Shown here: in pieces, positions 1-7,037 of the stretch
How the letters are laid out: each line of letters starts with the position of its first letter
Numbering within the stretch: the stretch's first letter is position 1
Assembly (NCBI GenBank): GCA_017695065.1
Contig: JADILZ010000028.1
Coordinates: forward strand, 1 to 64,000
DNA: 64,000 nucleotides
Origin: Candidatus Cryptobacteroides excrementipullorum
GTDB taxonomy: Bacteria > Bacteroidota > Bacteroidia > Bacteroidales > UBA932
Direction: 5' to 3'
Translations under genes and position numbers: made by a program
The notes under the pieces: generated by a model
What the model was told of the DNA's origin: nothing
The model's database searches: none
The model's input: the letters and a program-made list of their open reading frames with translations, nothing else

Positions 1-815
1 CGCATCAGATGGTTAGGCTCGTTGTTCTGCTGGATAGGGACACCTTCCGGAGAATAGATCAGGTCGCCCTTGCGACGGTCTCTTGAGTGGTAGTGGATAT
101 ATATCCGGCCATTCCCGTCCACTGTCGCGGCGCCTCCGTAGAGCATCCGGTAATAAGGCTCCCGTCTGTTGTAGAAAGCCACATCGCTGATACCGTCCCC
201 TCCCATAGTGAACTGCTGTCCTTCGTGCAGGGTGACAGGCAAGGGATAGCGGCCGGGGTCCGGAGAATGGGCTATATACCCACCGAAACCGGTCTCCGAG
301 GTGAAACGGGACTCCCCTCCTATCGTATTGTCATCCAGTGCCATCACCCCTATGGCATAGTTCACCCGGGCGGAAGTGTCCCGGGCGGCACCGATGATGT
401 CTCCGAGGACATTGTCGATATCTGTATAGTAGTTTCCCCACTGCACCCCGCTGATTCCGTCGCGGTTCTCCAGAGCTTCCAGTGTGAGTTTCAGATATTT
501 GCTTTTCTCTTCAAGACGGATGACGGCTACAGAACCGTTTCCGTATTCCAGCCTGTACCTCCCGCCGGAATATGTGGCCTTCTGCGGGTAGTAGTACCGT
601 CTCTGCCTGCCGTCATAGAGGCACAGCAGAGGCGAAGGGCTGTCGGCCGGGCTGAAATTGCGGCTCTTGCGCGTGGTGTTCCACATCCCGACTATATAAC
701 CTTTCGAATCAACGTCGATTCTGAAACGGTCCGTGCGGAAAGTACGCGTACTTCCCGAGCCGCAGCCGCACAGGAGGCAGATCACAGCGGCACAAATGAT
801 TATCCTGGATTTCAT
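1..815 (-). CDS. Secreted lipoprotein of unrecognised family, 3' end outside window
   Basis: The frame is open from ATG at 815 to the window edge, giving 271 codons of an incomplete protein. The N-terminus (MKSRIIICAAVICLLCGC) is a lipoprotein signal with cysteine 18 as the lipidated residue. The rest is rich in aromatic and beta-prone residues (for example WGNYYTDIDN) with no transmembrane segment, so a surface or periplasmic beta-rich domain is likely. Comparable N-terminal domains occur in Bacteroidota glycan-processing lipoproteins, but I do not recognise the family and assign no reaction. A good promoter lies upstream at 880-910. The gene is divergent from the AAA-ATPase gene at 1033. 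Confidence 0.8.
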   Translation of the reverse strand, partial: MKSRIIICAAVICLLCGCGSGSTRTFRTDRFRIDVDSKGYIVGMWNTTRKSRNFSPADSPSPLLCLYDGRQRRYYYPQKATYSGGRYRLEYGNGSVAVIRLEEKSKYLKLTLEALENRDGISGVQWGNYYTDIDNVLGDIIGAARDTSARVNYAIGVMALDDNTIGGESRFTSETGFGGYIAHSPDPGRYPLPVTLHEGQQFTMGGDGISDVAFYNRREPYYRMLYGGAATVDGNGRIYIHYHSRDRRKGDLIYSPEGVPIQQNNEPNHLM

Positions 816-879
816 GTGGTCATTAATTGATTTTTTGCTTTAAAAACCGTTTTCGTTGTATTTGCTACCATTTATAGCA

Positions 880-910
880 CAAATGTATGAACAAATAACG
901 ACATAACAAA
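880..910 (-). promoter_or_regulatory. Bacteroidota-type promoter for the partial lipoprotein gene
   Basis: On the minus strand a -33 TTTG (910-907) and a -7 TACATTTG (887-880) are separated by 19 bases, matching the known TTTG/TAnnTTTG consensus. The predicted start site leaves a leader of roughly 60 bases before the ATG at 815. Confidence 0.6.
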
Positions 911-967
911 GTCAAAATACAATTTCTTCCGGCATCTGGTGATTCCGGCCATGGCGTTCAGAAAATT

Positions 968-1028
968 CCGGACCGGCCTCCCATAATCAAATAAATTCGT
1001 ACATTTGGGGAAAATTAAAGTACAGTCA
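968..1028 (+). repeat. AAA-ATPase promoter block, copy 1 of a ~60-bp direct repeat
   Basis: This block runs from CCGGACCGG to TACAGTCA and contains a -7 box TACATTTG at 1000-1007. It lies just before the ATG at 1033. A nearly identical block in the same orientation lies at 3953-4011, with small substitutions and a 2-base length difference. No -33 TTTG is visible at normal spacing. Confidence 0.8.
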
Positions 1029-1032
1029 GAAG

Positions 1033-2577
1033 ATGGGCAAACTTTACCCCGTGGGAATACAGAATTTCGAAAGCCTGAGACATGACGGCTATTGCTATGT
1101 GGACAAGACAGAGCTGATGTACAGGCTTATCAAGACCGGCAGATACTATTTCCTGAGCCGTCCGAGGAGGTTCGGCAAGAGTCTGCTTATCAGCACCCTG
1201 GAGGCATATTTCCAGGGAAAGAAGGAGCTGTTCGAGGGACTTGCAGTGAATGAGCTTGAAAAAGAATGGCTTGAATATCCGATACTTCATCTGGATCTTA
1301 ACACCAGGAAATACGATACTCCGGAAGCGCTTGAGCAGGAGCTGTCAAAACACCTGGAACAGTGGGAGAAAGAATACGGGAACGAGTATTCCGGCAGGGC
1401 TGTCGAGGAGAGGTTCTATCATATCATCCGGATGGCCTATGAAAAGACAGGCCGCAGGGTCGTCATTCTCGTGGACGAGTACGACAAGCCGATGCTCCAG
1501 GCCATCGGGGACGATGCCCTTCAGGACAGATACAGAGGCACGCTCAAGGCATTCTACGGCGCACTTAAATCCCAGGACGGCTATATAAAGTTCGCCCTTC
1601 TGACCGGAGTCACCAAGTTCGGGAAAGTAAGCGTGTTCAGCGATCTTAACAATCTTGAGGACATCTCCAGGAACCCGGACTATTCTGACATCTGCGGGAT
1701 AAGTGAAAAGGAACTCCTGGACAATTTCATCGAGGATATCCATGAACTTGCCCGGGCCAACGGGCAGACTTTCGAGCAGGCCTGCGCCCGGCTGAAGGAG
1801 GACTACGACGGCTACCATTTCTGCCCTGACAGCATCGGGATATACAACCCGTTCAGCCTTCTCAATACATTCAAGTCGAGGCGTTACGGGAGCTACTGGT
1901 TCGAGACAGGGACTCCGACCTACCTTGTGGAGCTTCTGAAGAAGAGCGACTACGCTCTGGAGGATATGACCCGTGTGGAGACCAACGACGACATTCTCGA
2001 TAGCATCTTCACAGACGACAACCCGATACCTGTGATCTACCAAAGCGGTTATCTTACTATAAAGGACTATGACAGGGAGTTCGGGATGTACACGTTGGGC
2101 TTTCCGAACAGGGAGGTAGAGGACGGGTTCATGAATTTCCTCCTGCCGTACTATGCCAGTGTCGACAAGACACAGTCCCCGTTTGAAATCAAACAGTTCG
2201 TCAGGGATGTGCGCTCCGGAAATATCGACGGCTTCATGGAACGCCTCCGGAGTTTCCTTGCGGGCTGCCCGTACGAGCTGGCCCGTGACATCGAGCTGCA
2301 CTACCAGAACGTACTTTTCATCGTTTTCCGTCTCGCGGGCCTCTACACACAGGTGGAATACCGAACCTCGAAAGGCCGTATCGATCTGGTGCTTCAGACC
2401 GCCGACTACATTTACGTGATGGAGTTCAAGCTTGACGGCAGCGCAGAGGATGCGATGAAGCAGATCGAAGAGAGGCAGTATGCACTTCCGTTCTCCTCGG
2501 ACCCGCGCAGGCTCTTCAAGATCGGGGTGAACTTCTCCTCCAGGACCCGGAATATTGAAAAGTGGGTGATCGGATAG
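1033..2577 (+). CDS. AAA-ATPase-like / PD-(D/E)XK nuclease-like protein
   Basis: This 514-residue protein has the layout of the common Bacteroidota/Firmicutes 'AAA-ATPase-like plus PDDEXK_9' family. The P-loop-like motif SRPRRFGKS is at residues 42-50 and the Walker B strand VVILVDEYD at 143-151. A C-terminal PD-(D/E)XK signature shows D451, then E464-x-K466, and a Q/R-rich helix after it. There is no signal peptide, so it is cytoplasmic. Members often occur as many near-identical copies per genome. Their function is unproven, and roles in mobile-element biology or defence have been suggested. The start is set by the promoter block ending at 1028 and by the conserved MGKLYPVGIQNF-type N-terminus. 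It converges with the DUF4221 gene at 2611. Confidence 0.9.
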   Translation: MGKLYPVGIQNFESLRHDGYCYVDKTELMYRLIKTGRYYFLSRPRRFGKSLLISTLEAYFQGKKELFEGLAVNELEKEWLEYPILHLDLNTRKYDTPEALEQELSKHLEQWEKEYGNEYSGRAVEERFYHIIRMAYEKTGRRVVILVDEYDKPMLQAIGDDALQDRYRGTLKAFYGALKSQDGYIKFALLTGVTKFGKVSVFSDLNNLEDISRNPDYSDICGISEKELLDNFIEDIHELARANGQTFEQACARLKEDYDGYHFCPDSIGIYNPFSLLNTFKSRRYGSYWFETGTPTYLVELLKKSDYALEDMTRVETNDDILDSIFTDDNPIPVIYQSGYLTIKDYDREFGMYTLGFPNREVEDGFMNFLLPYYASVDKTQSPFEIKQFVRDVRSGNIDGFMERLRSFLAGCPYELARDIELHYQNVLFIVFRLAGLYTQVEYRTSKGRIDLVLQTADYIYVMEFKLDGSAEDAMKQIEERQYALPFSSDPRRLFKIGVNFSSRTRNIEKWVIG

Positions 2578-2590
2578 CGGCGATTGATCA

Positions 2591-2614
2591 TCAAGGCAAT
2601 GCACGTTTTTTCAT
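2591..2614 (-). pseudogene. Eight-codon remnant of a thioredoxin-like gene start
   Basis: Immediately overlapping the stop of the DUF4221 gene (ATGA) is an ATG that reads MKKRALP and then stops. The equivalent position at 5861 starts the intact thioredoxin-like lipoprotein (MKKYIF). The remnant keeps the start overlap and the first three codons only, so it is a scar of the duplication rather than a gene. Confidence 0.6.
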
Positions 2615-3771
2615 TTCCAACATATTTTATATTTTACCAATGCAAATCTATCCGCATCCATCGGATCGGTACAGATGACCACGATACCGTCGTCCGCAGG
2701 TACAATCCTGGATATTTCATTGAGTTTGAATATCTTTTCATAAACTATATTGAAATCCATATCGTAGATGACAATAGCCCTTTCCGCCTCCCTGCCTTCT
2801 ACTTGACGCAGGTTGTAGAATCGCGAAAAGCACCGGGTATCCGGATGGTAATACAACGGGCCATAGTATGCAGTTGACCTCCGGAGCTGGTTCAATTCCC
2901 TATCATTTGTAAGCGAATAATCAAGAGGGCGGTCAAATCTGGTTGCGCATGAAGGAGAAATGTCTTTTTCCTTTAACAGTTTCCCGGTATTCATATCATA
3001 TGTGTACACCCTGTGGTCAACAGGATATGTCACATACATCAAGTCATCTATCACAATCTGGTAAGGATGGTGCATATCATAGAAATACACATTGCTTTCC
3101 CCTTTATATTTCAACACGCCTTCATACGGGGCCATCACCTTTTCCCATTTTCGAGAGGAAAGGTTGTAGATTCCGTGCCGCCTGACTTCCGGGGCTCCAA
3201 GTTCGTCATATGCCGAGAAGGGGCTGAGTACAGAATATATCAGGTTTTTGCCCTTGTCGTACTGAAAGTTCTCCAGATATGAAGCTATAGAAAAAGCATA
3301 CCCCTCTGACAGCGACGGTTCCATTTCGGGAGAAATGGCCATATCGCCATCAGTCCACATATCCAGTTTTCTACCTCTGGAATCTACCAGGACCAAACCT
3401 GTTTTCGGAGAGGTGGAGAAAAATATGCTGTCTTTCGACACAACGGTGAAATTGTTTATCCGGACCACCCCGGAAGTATTCTTGTCAACGGTGATGTCAT
3501 ACATGAACTTCCCGGAATTCATATTGTAAAGGCTCAGACGTCGTCCGTCATCCAGACTGTACGCATACAGCAGGGAATCATGGAATATCTGACAGTTGGT
3601 GAACATGTTGAAATGCTTCTCCGGGACATTGACTGTTACGGAGTCCCCTTTGTCCAGATACACCTTGTCCCCGTTCCCCGAAAAATCAGGTTCGCTGTAT
3701 TCAGCCCACTTGTCGTTATTACACGAATTCAGGACGGATAAGAATATCACAATTGCAGCAAGTTTTTTCAT
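2611..3771 (-). CDS. DUF4221-type propeller lipoprotein, stand-alone copy
   Basis: This 386-residue lipoprotein (MKKLAAIVIFLSVLNSC, Cys17) resembles the DUF4221 family, predicted beta-propeller proteins found in Bacteroidota small-peptide loci. Repeated strand motifs such as VYFYDMHHPYQIVIDDLMYV and KTGLVLVDSRGRK support a propeller. It is paralogous to the gene at 5858-7015 along its whole length, and the first 30 or so residues are identical. I start it at ATG 3771; a longer frame from 3804 only adds translation of a copied operon junction. It has no intact partners on its own transcript: remnants of the neighbouring genes flank it on both sides. The specific function is unknown. Confidence 0.85.
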   Translation of the reverse strand: MKKLAAIVIFLSVLNSCNNDKWAEYSEPDFSGNGDKVYLDKGDSVTVNVPEKHFNMFTNCQIFHDSLLYAYSLDDGRRLSLYNMNSGKFMYDITVDKNTSGVVRINNFTVVSKDSIFFSTSPKTGLVLVDSRGRKLDMWTDGDMAISPEMEPSLSEGYAFSIASYLENFQYDKGKNLIYSVLSPFSAYDELGAPEVRRHGIYNLSSRKWEKVMAPYEGVLKYKGESNVYFYDMHHPYQIVIDDLMYVTYPVDHRVYTYDMNTGKLLKEKDISPSCATRFDRPLDYSLTNDRELNQLRRSTAYYGPLYYHPDTRCFSRFYNLRQVEGREAERAIVIYDMDFNIVYEKIFKLNEISRIVPADDGIVVICTDPMDADRFALVKYKICWK

Positions 3772-3793
3772 CACTCTAAAGTCATTATGTTTT
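3683..3793. repeat. 111-bp perfect repeat, copy 1 (signal peptide region of DUF4221 gene)
   Basis: These 111 bases are identical to 6927-7037. They cover the signal peptide codons, the start codon and about 22 bases upstream of it. The genes diverge substantially beyond this block. Confidence 0.9.
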
Positions 3794-3841
3794 CTCGTAC
3801 TCATAGATTTTATTTGAAATCCGATTAATCACTTGGTGTTT

Positions 3842-3893
3842 TTGCGGTGAATTATTTCATATTATTGCGGCATTTTATTTGTTATTCTTGCGG
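3842..3893. repeat. Three TTGCGG direct repeats at exact 23-bp spacing
   Basis: TTGCGG occurs at 3842, 3865 and 3888, each separated by 17 bases of AT-rich sequence. Flanking bases are partly shared (ATT-TTGCGG-T/C). The array lies in the intergenic region upstream of the stand-alone DUF4221 gene. Exact periodicity suggests cooperative protein binding, but no known operator family is identified. Confidence 0.6.
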
Positions 3894-3952
3894 TAAATGT
3901 ACCAGCAGCGATTCCGGTTCTGACGTTTTTTCTGTCACATCGCACAATGATA

Positions 3953-4011
3953 CCGGACCGGCTCCCAGAATCAAATAAATTCGTACATTTGGAAAAATTA
4001 ATGTACAGTCA
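3953..4011 (+). promoter_or_regulatory. Orphan second copy of the AAA-ATPase promoter block
   Basis: Copy 2 of the repeat at 968-1028, in the same orientation, retains -7 TACATTTG at 3984-3991. No plus-strand gene follows; instead the 3' end of the small-paralogue array faces it. It looks like the relic of a lost AAA-ATPase copy or the far boundary of a recombination event. Confidence 0.75.
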
Positions 4012-4019
4012 TTTTATAT

Positions 4020-4358
4020 TTAACATTCATTTTCACTAATCAGGCCCTCCTCTATCAGCTCTTTCCGGAGTTTTCTGTAGTCTTCAAGGACCATGGCATT
4101 GGTTGCATCCGGATTGCCGTAGTCTACTGTATATTCCGGGACTGACAATTCGGACTCCGCCATATCACAATGTCTTATCCGGAACTTGTCCCCTGGTCTC
4201 AAATCCCTGGAATACCATGTATGGGATATATTGGGATTGCAATCACCGTTCCCGGTGAACAGCAGTCTGGGAATGCCTTCCTTATTGGAAATGATGATGG
4301 TCGACCTGACGGCCTTGACTACCTTACCGTCAGGTACGGACAGCGCTATCCCTTTCAT
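4020..4358 (-). CDS. Small cytoplasmic protein, paralogue D of a four-gene array
   Basis: This 112-residue protein begins MKGIALSV and ends LRKELIEEGLISENEC. It lacks a signal peptide. The N-terminal two thirds look beta-rich, with HTWYSRDLRPGDKFRIRHCD aligning to the W-x(n)-L-x-x-GD region of its neighbours. The C-terminal helix (YRKLRKELIEEGLI) is the clearest family mark. It overlaps the upstream paralogue by four bases (ATGA), so translation is probably coupled. I do not recognise the family. A tandem array of diverged small proteins is a pattern seen for immunity-like or adaptor proteins, but that is inference. Confidence 0.75.
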   Translation of the reverse strand: MKGIALSVPDGKVVKAVRSTIIISNKEGIPRLLFTGNGDCNPNISHTWYSRDLRPGDKFRIRHCDMAESELSVPEYTVDYGNPDATNAMVLEDYRKLRKELIEEGLISENEC

Positions 4359-4672
4359 ATCAGTCCTTTTTCTTTTAATGTTTCTTCAAGCATACGGTAT
4401 CTCTCCTGCTTTGACGGAGCCTTCCGGATGGAAACGCCCTGTTCGGTTTTCAACGGATTGGACAGGTGAACGCTTTCCACGACTTCTACCTCGATCTCTC
4501 CATCCATTTCTTCTGCATTGAACCAGACATTTCTTTCTTTTGATTTGGTCTCCACCGAGTCTGCATATACAATACACCTGTCGGATTCATCATGTACCCA
4601 TACTGTCAGAAGGCCATCCCTGCCCCCGACTACAGTATCCTTGCCTTTGTATGTTATCTTAAGAGCAAACAT
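4355..4672 (-). CDS. Small cytoplasmic protein, paralogue C
   Basis: This 105-residue protein starts MFALKITYKGKD and ends YRMLEETLKEKGLI. It is the most diverged member: the W and GD region is weak (NVWFNAEEMDGEIEVEV), but the N-terminal strand and the C-terminal helix match the other three. No signal peptide or transmembrane segment is present. A 6-base gap separates it from paralogue B and its stop overlaps the start of paralogue D. The family is unrecognised. Confidence 0.72.
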   Translation of the reverse strand: MFALKITYKGKDTVVGGRDGLLTVWVHDESDRCIVYADSVETKSKERNVWFNAEEMDGEIEVEVVESVHLSNPLKTEQGVSIRKAPSKQERYRMLEETLKEKGLI

Positions 4673-4678
4673 AAAATC

Positions 4679-4999
4679 TCATTCATCTTCACCGATCAGT
4701 CCCTTTTCAAGAAGTTCCTTTCGCAGGCTGTCATAGAGATACTTGGTGTCCTTTATCTGTTCTTCTTTTGAAAAGACCACCTCCTCCGGCTGCGCAGGTG
4801 ACTCAATGTCCGTAAACTCAACGGTAACACGGTCTCCAGGCGTCAATTCACCTTTATACCATCTGAAACATTTATCTGTGGCGCCGTTTATGTTTATTTC
4901 ATTGCTCCATTGGTTCAGATTGGCAACTATTCCGAAACTGCCTTGCGGCATGGCAATGTCGAACAGCCTGCCGTGCACTGTGATTCTAAAACCTTTCAT
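4679..4999 (-). CDS. Small cytoplasmic protein, paralogue B
   Basis: This 106-residue protein starts MKGFRITVHGR and contains FRWYKGELTPGDRVTVEFTD followed by a C-terminal helix LYDSLRKELLEKGLIGEDE. Together these define the family consensus: an MKGF-x-I start, a W before a GD turn, an EF-x-D strand, a proline near residue 70 and a helix ending LLE-x-GLI. Its ATG overlaps the stop of paralogue A (ATGA). No export signal is present. Function is unknown. Confidence 0.75.
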   Translation of the reverse strand: MKGFRITVHGRLFDIAMPQGSFGIVANLNQWSNEININGATDKCFRWYKGELTPGDRVTVEFTDIESPAQPEEVVFSKEEQIKDTKYLYDSLRKELLEKGLIGEDE

Positions 5000-5319
5000 A
5001 TTACGCCCTCCTCCAGCAGGGTCTTCTTTGCTCTACGGTAGGCCTCCAGTTTTATATCGTCCAGACTCATCATTTCCGCTTCTGACACCTTGATCGGCTG
5101 CGACACACTGTCAACATCACTGAATTCAAACTCGACCTTCTGCCCTAATTCCATCTGTTCTTCGGCCCAGACATACCGCTTCCCGACTATACGGTCCACT
5201 CCCCTTACAGTGATACGGCATTCGCCATCCATGCAGTTCAGGAATATGAAGGACATGCCGACATCGTTGACACCAGCAGACAATGTCCTTCCATTAATTT
5301 TGATATTGAAACCTTTCAT
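4996..5319 (-). CDS. Small cytoplasmic protein, paralogue A
   Basis: The first gene of the array encodes 107 residues from MKGFNIKINGR to AKKTLLEEGVI. I choose ATG 5319 because paralogues B and D also begin MKGF/MKGI; an in-frame ATG at 5334 would add five residues. It contains KRYVWAEEQMELGQKVEFEF, matching the W...G..V.EF pattern of paralogue B. A 77-base gap separates it from the thioredoxin-like gene and no promoter is evident there, so the array may be read from the upstream operon. Confidence 0.72.
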   Translation of the reverse strand: MKGFNIKINGRTLSAGVNDVGMSFIFLNCMDGECRITVRGVDRIVGKRYVWAEEQMELGQKVEFEFSDVDSVSQPIKVSEAEMMSLDDIKLEAYRRAKKTLLEEGVI

Positions 5320-5396
5320 GATATCAATTTTCATTAGTAGCAGATATACAAGTTGCTTGGATTTAGTTGATCAGTGAAGTATTATACCAATTTTTA

Positions 5397-5861
5397 TTAT
5401 TCTAATTTCTGTAGCAATTTTGTGTCACTATATTTTTCATTGACCATTTCTTCATACATTTTACATTTGCCATTTTTTATTTTTATGAATAGCGGATAGG
5501 CAAAACCAGTTTGATAGTTAAAGATTTTTTGATGACTATCTTCAATATATGAAATCTCATTTTTTAAAATCTCTATTGACTTAAAACATTCAATATCATT
5601 TCCGATATAATCGCCAACAAATAGAACAAGCATTCTTTCTTTGATTGTTGAAGGCAAATCATTGATAAAAGCAATACTACTGCTTATACAAGTATTACAC
5701 CCCTGCATATGAACTGCATAATAATATTCCGTATCACTCACATCAATTTTCATTTCTTGTAAATAACTCATAAACTGGGAGCAATAAAACCGCTCAGTAT
5801 TATTAACCTGACAACTGCACACAAGTAGTAGGGGAATATACATAAAAATGTATTTTTTCAT
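5397..5861 (-). CDS. Thioredoxin-like lipoprotein with a CxxC motif
   Basis: This 154-residue protein has a lipoprotein signal (MKKYIFMYIPLLLVCSC, Cys17) and a thioredoxin-like active site GCNTC near residues 54-58, after a predicted strand YYYAVHMQ. The tail (YPLFIKIKNGKCKMYEE) resembles the strand region following the cis-proline in the thioredoxin fold. It should act in the periplasm or at the outer membrane in thiol/disulfide exchange. Its ATG overlaps the stop of the upstream DUF4221 gene (ATGA), which sets the start. It is AT-rich. The nearby secreted peptide has four cysteines and is an obvious possible client. Confidence 0.78.
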   Translation of the reverse strand: MKKYIFMYIPLLLVCSCQVNNTERFYCSQFMSYLQEMKIDVSDTEYYYAVHMQGCNTCISSSIAFINDLPSTIKERMLVLFVGDYIGNDIECFKSIEILKNEISYIEDSHQKIFNYQTGFAYPLFIKIKNGKCKMYEEMVNEKYSDTKLLQKLE

Positions 5862-7015
5862 TTCTGACATATTTTATATTTGACCATAACGAAATTATCC
5901 GCATCATACGGATCTGTCAATAATGCCACCAAGCCATCATCAGCAGGTACTAACTTTATGATTATGTTCGTACTGAACATTTTTTCACACACAATATTGA
6001 AGTCCCTGTCATAAATTATAACCGCCATTTCGCTATCCTTGCCATCAACATGCGGGAGATTATAGAATCTGGAAAAGCACTCCACATCCGGATGATAATA
6101 TACAGGGCCATAATAAGCCGTAGTCTTCCTGAGCTGATTAAGTTCTTCGTCACTACACAAGGATGGATCCAGCGGCTTGGCGAATTTTACTGCGCAGGAT
6201 GGTGATATTTCTTTCTCCATAACCAGCTTTCCGGTATTGATATCATATACATACACCCGATGGTCAACCGGATATGTCACATACATCCGGTCACCGAGGA
6301 CGAGCTGATATGTGTAATGCATATCATAGAAATATACATTATCCCCTTTATACTTCAGCACACCTTCGTACGGAGCCATTATTTTCTCCCACTTACGTGT
6401 GACCGTGTTATATATGCCATGACGCTTGACTTCCGGACTCCCGATCTGATCGTATGCCGAACCAGGACTGAGAGCGGCATATATCAGCTTCTTTTCCCTG
6501 TCATATTGAAAATTGTCCAGATATGCTGCAGTAGAAAAGGCGTATCCACCGGAAAGACCGGGCTCCATTTCCGGAGAAATAACCATATCGTCATCAATCC
6601 AGGTATCAAGCTTCCGGGCTCGGGAATCGACCAATACAAGTCCGGTCTTGGGAAATGAAGTAAAGAAAATACTGTCCTCAGATGCTACCATAAAATTGTT
6701 AATTCTATTTACGGCAGATGTATTTTTATCAAGCAGGATATCATACATGAAAGATCTTGATGCCAAATTATATAAACTCAATCTCATTTCATCATACCAG
6801 CTGACAGCATATAATAGGGAATCATGGTATATCTGGCAATTCTGAAAAATATTATAATGTTTCTCCGGAACTGCAATCACAGCAGAATCAACCTGTTCCA
6901 GATACACAGCTTCACTGTTCCCCGAGAAATCAGGTTCGCTGTATTCAGCCCACTTGTCGTTATTACACGAATTCAGGACGGATAAGAATATCACAATTGC
7001 AGCAAGTTTTTTCAT
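5858..7015 (-). CDS. DUF4221-type propeller lipoprotein, operon copy
   Basis: This 385-residue lipoprotein is the paralogue of 2611-3771, with the same signal peptide and Cys17. Strand motifs repeat along the protein (VYFYDMHYTYQLVLGDRMYV, KTGLVLVDSRARK), consistent with a propeller. ATG 7015 is chosen because it overlaps the upstream stop in the form TGATG; the in-frame GTG at 7018 is less likely. Its own stop overlaps the thioredoxin-like start. Three genes (7015-8199, this one and 5397-5861) therefore form a translationally coupled set. A recognition or scaffold role at the cell surface is plausible but unproven. Confidence 0.85.
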   Translation of the reverse strand: MKKLAAIVIFLSVLNSCNNDKWAEYSEPDFSGNSEAVYLEQVDSAVIAVPEKHYNIFQNCQIYHDSLLYAVSWYDEMRLSLYNLASRSFMYDILLDKNTSAVNRINNFMVASEDSIFFTSFPKTGLVLVDSRARKLDTWIDDDMVISPEMEPGLSGGYAFSTAAYLDNFQYDREKKLIYAALSPGSAYDQIGSPEVKRHGIYNTVTRKWEKIMAPYEGVLKYKGDNVYFYDMHYTYQLVLGDRMYVTYPVDHRVYVYDINTGKLVMEKEISPSCAVKFAKPLDPSLCSDEELNQLRKTTAYYGPVYYHPDVECFSRFYNLPHVDGKDSEMAVIIYDRDFNIVCEKMFSTNIIIKLVPADDGLVALLTDPYDADNFVMVKYKICQK

Positions 7016-7037
7016 CACTCTAAAGTCATTATGTTTT
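6927..7037. repeat. 111-bp perfect repeat, copy 2
   Basis: Identical to 3683-3793. Here it spans the last codons of the gene at 7015-8199 and the 5' end of the DUF4221 gene, which shows that this is the ancestral context of the block. Confidence 0.9.

Noticed and set aside
87..830. Plus-strand 247-codon frame at the left edge
   Set aside because: It is antisense to a minus-strand lipoprotein gene with signal peptide, lipobox and promoter; the plus frame has no start signal or recognisable motif.
1345..2604. Minus-strand 419-codon frame opposite the AAA-ATPase
   Set aside because: It is a shadow of the gene at 1033-2577, which carries clear Walker and PD-(D/E)XK motifs.
4020..5319. Calling the four small paralogues immunity proteins
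   Set aside because: The array layout is suggestive only; no toxin domain or known immunity family was seen nearby.
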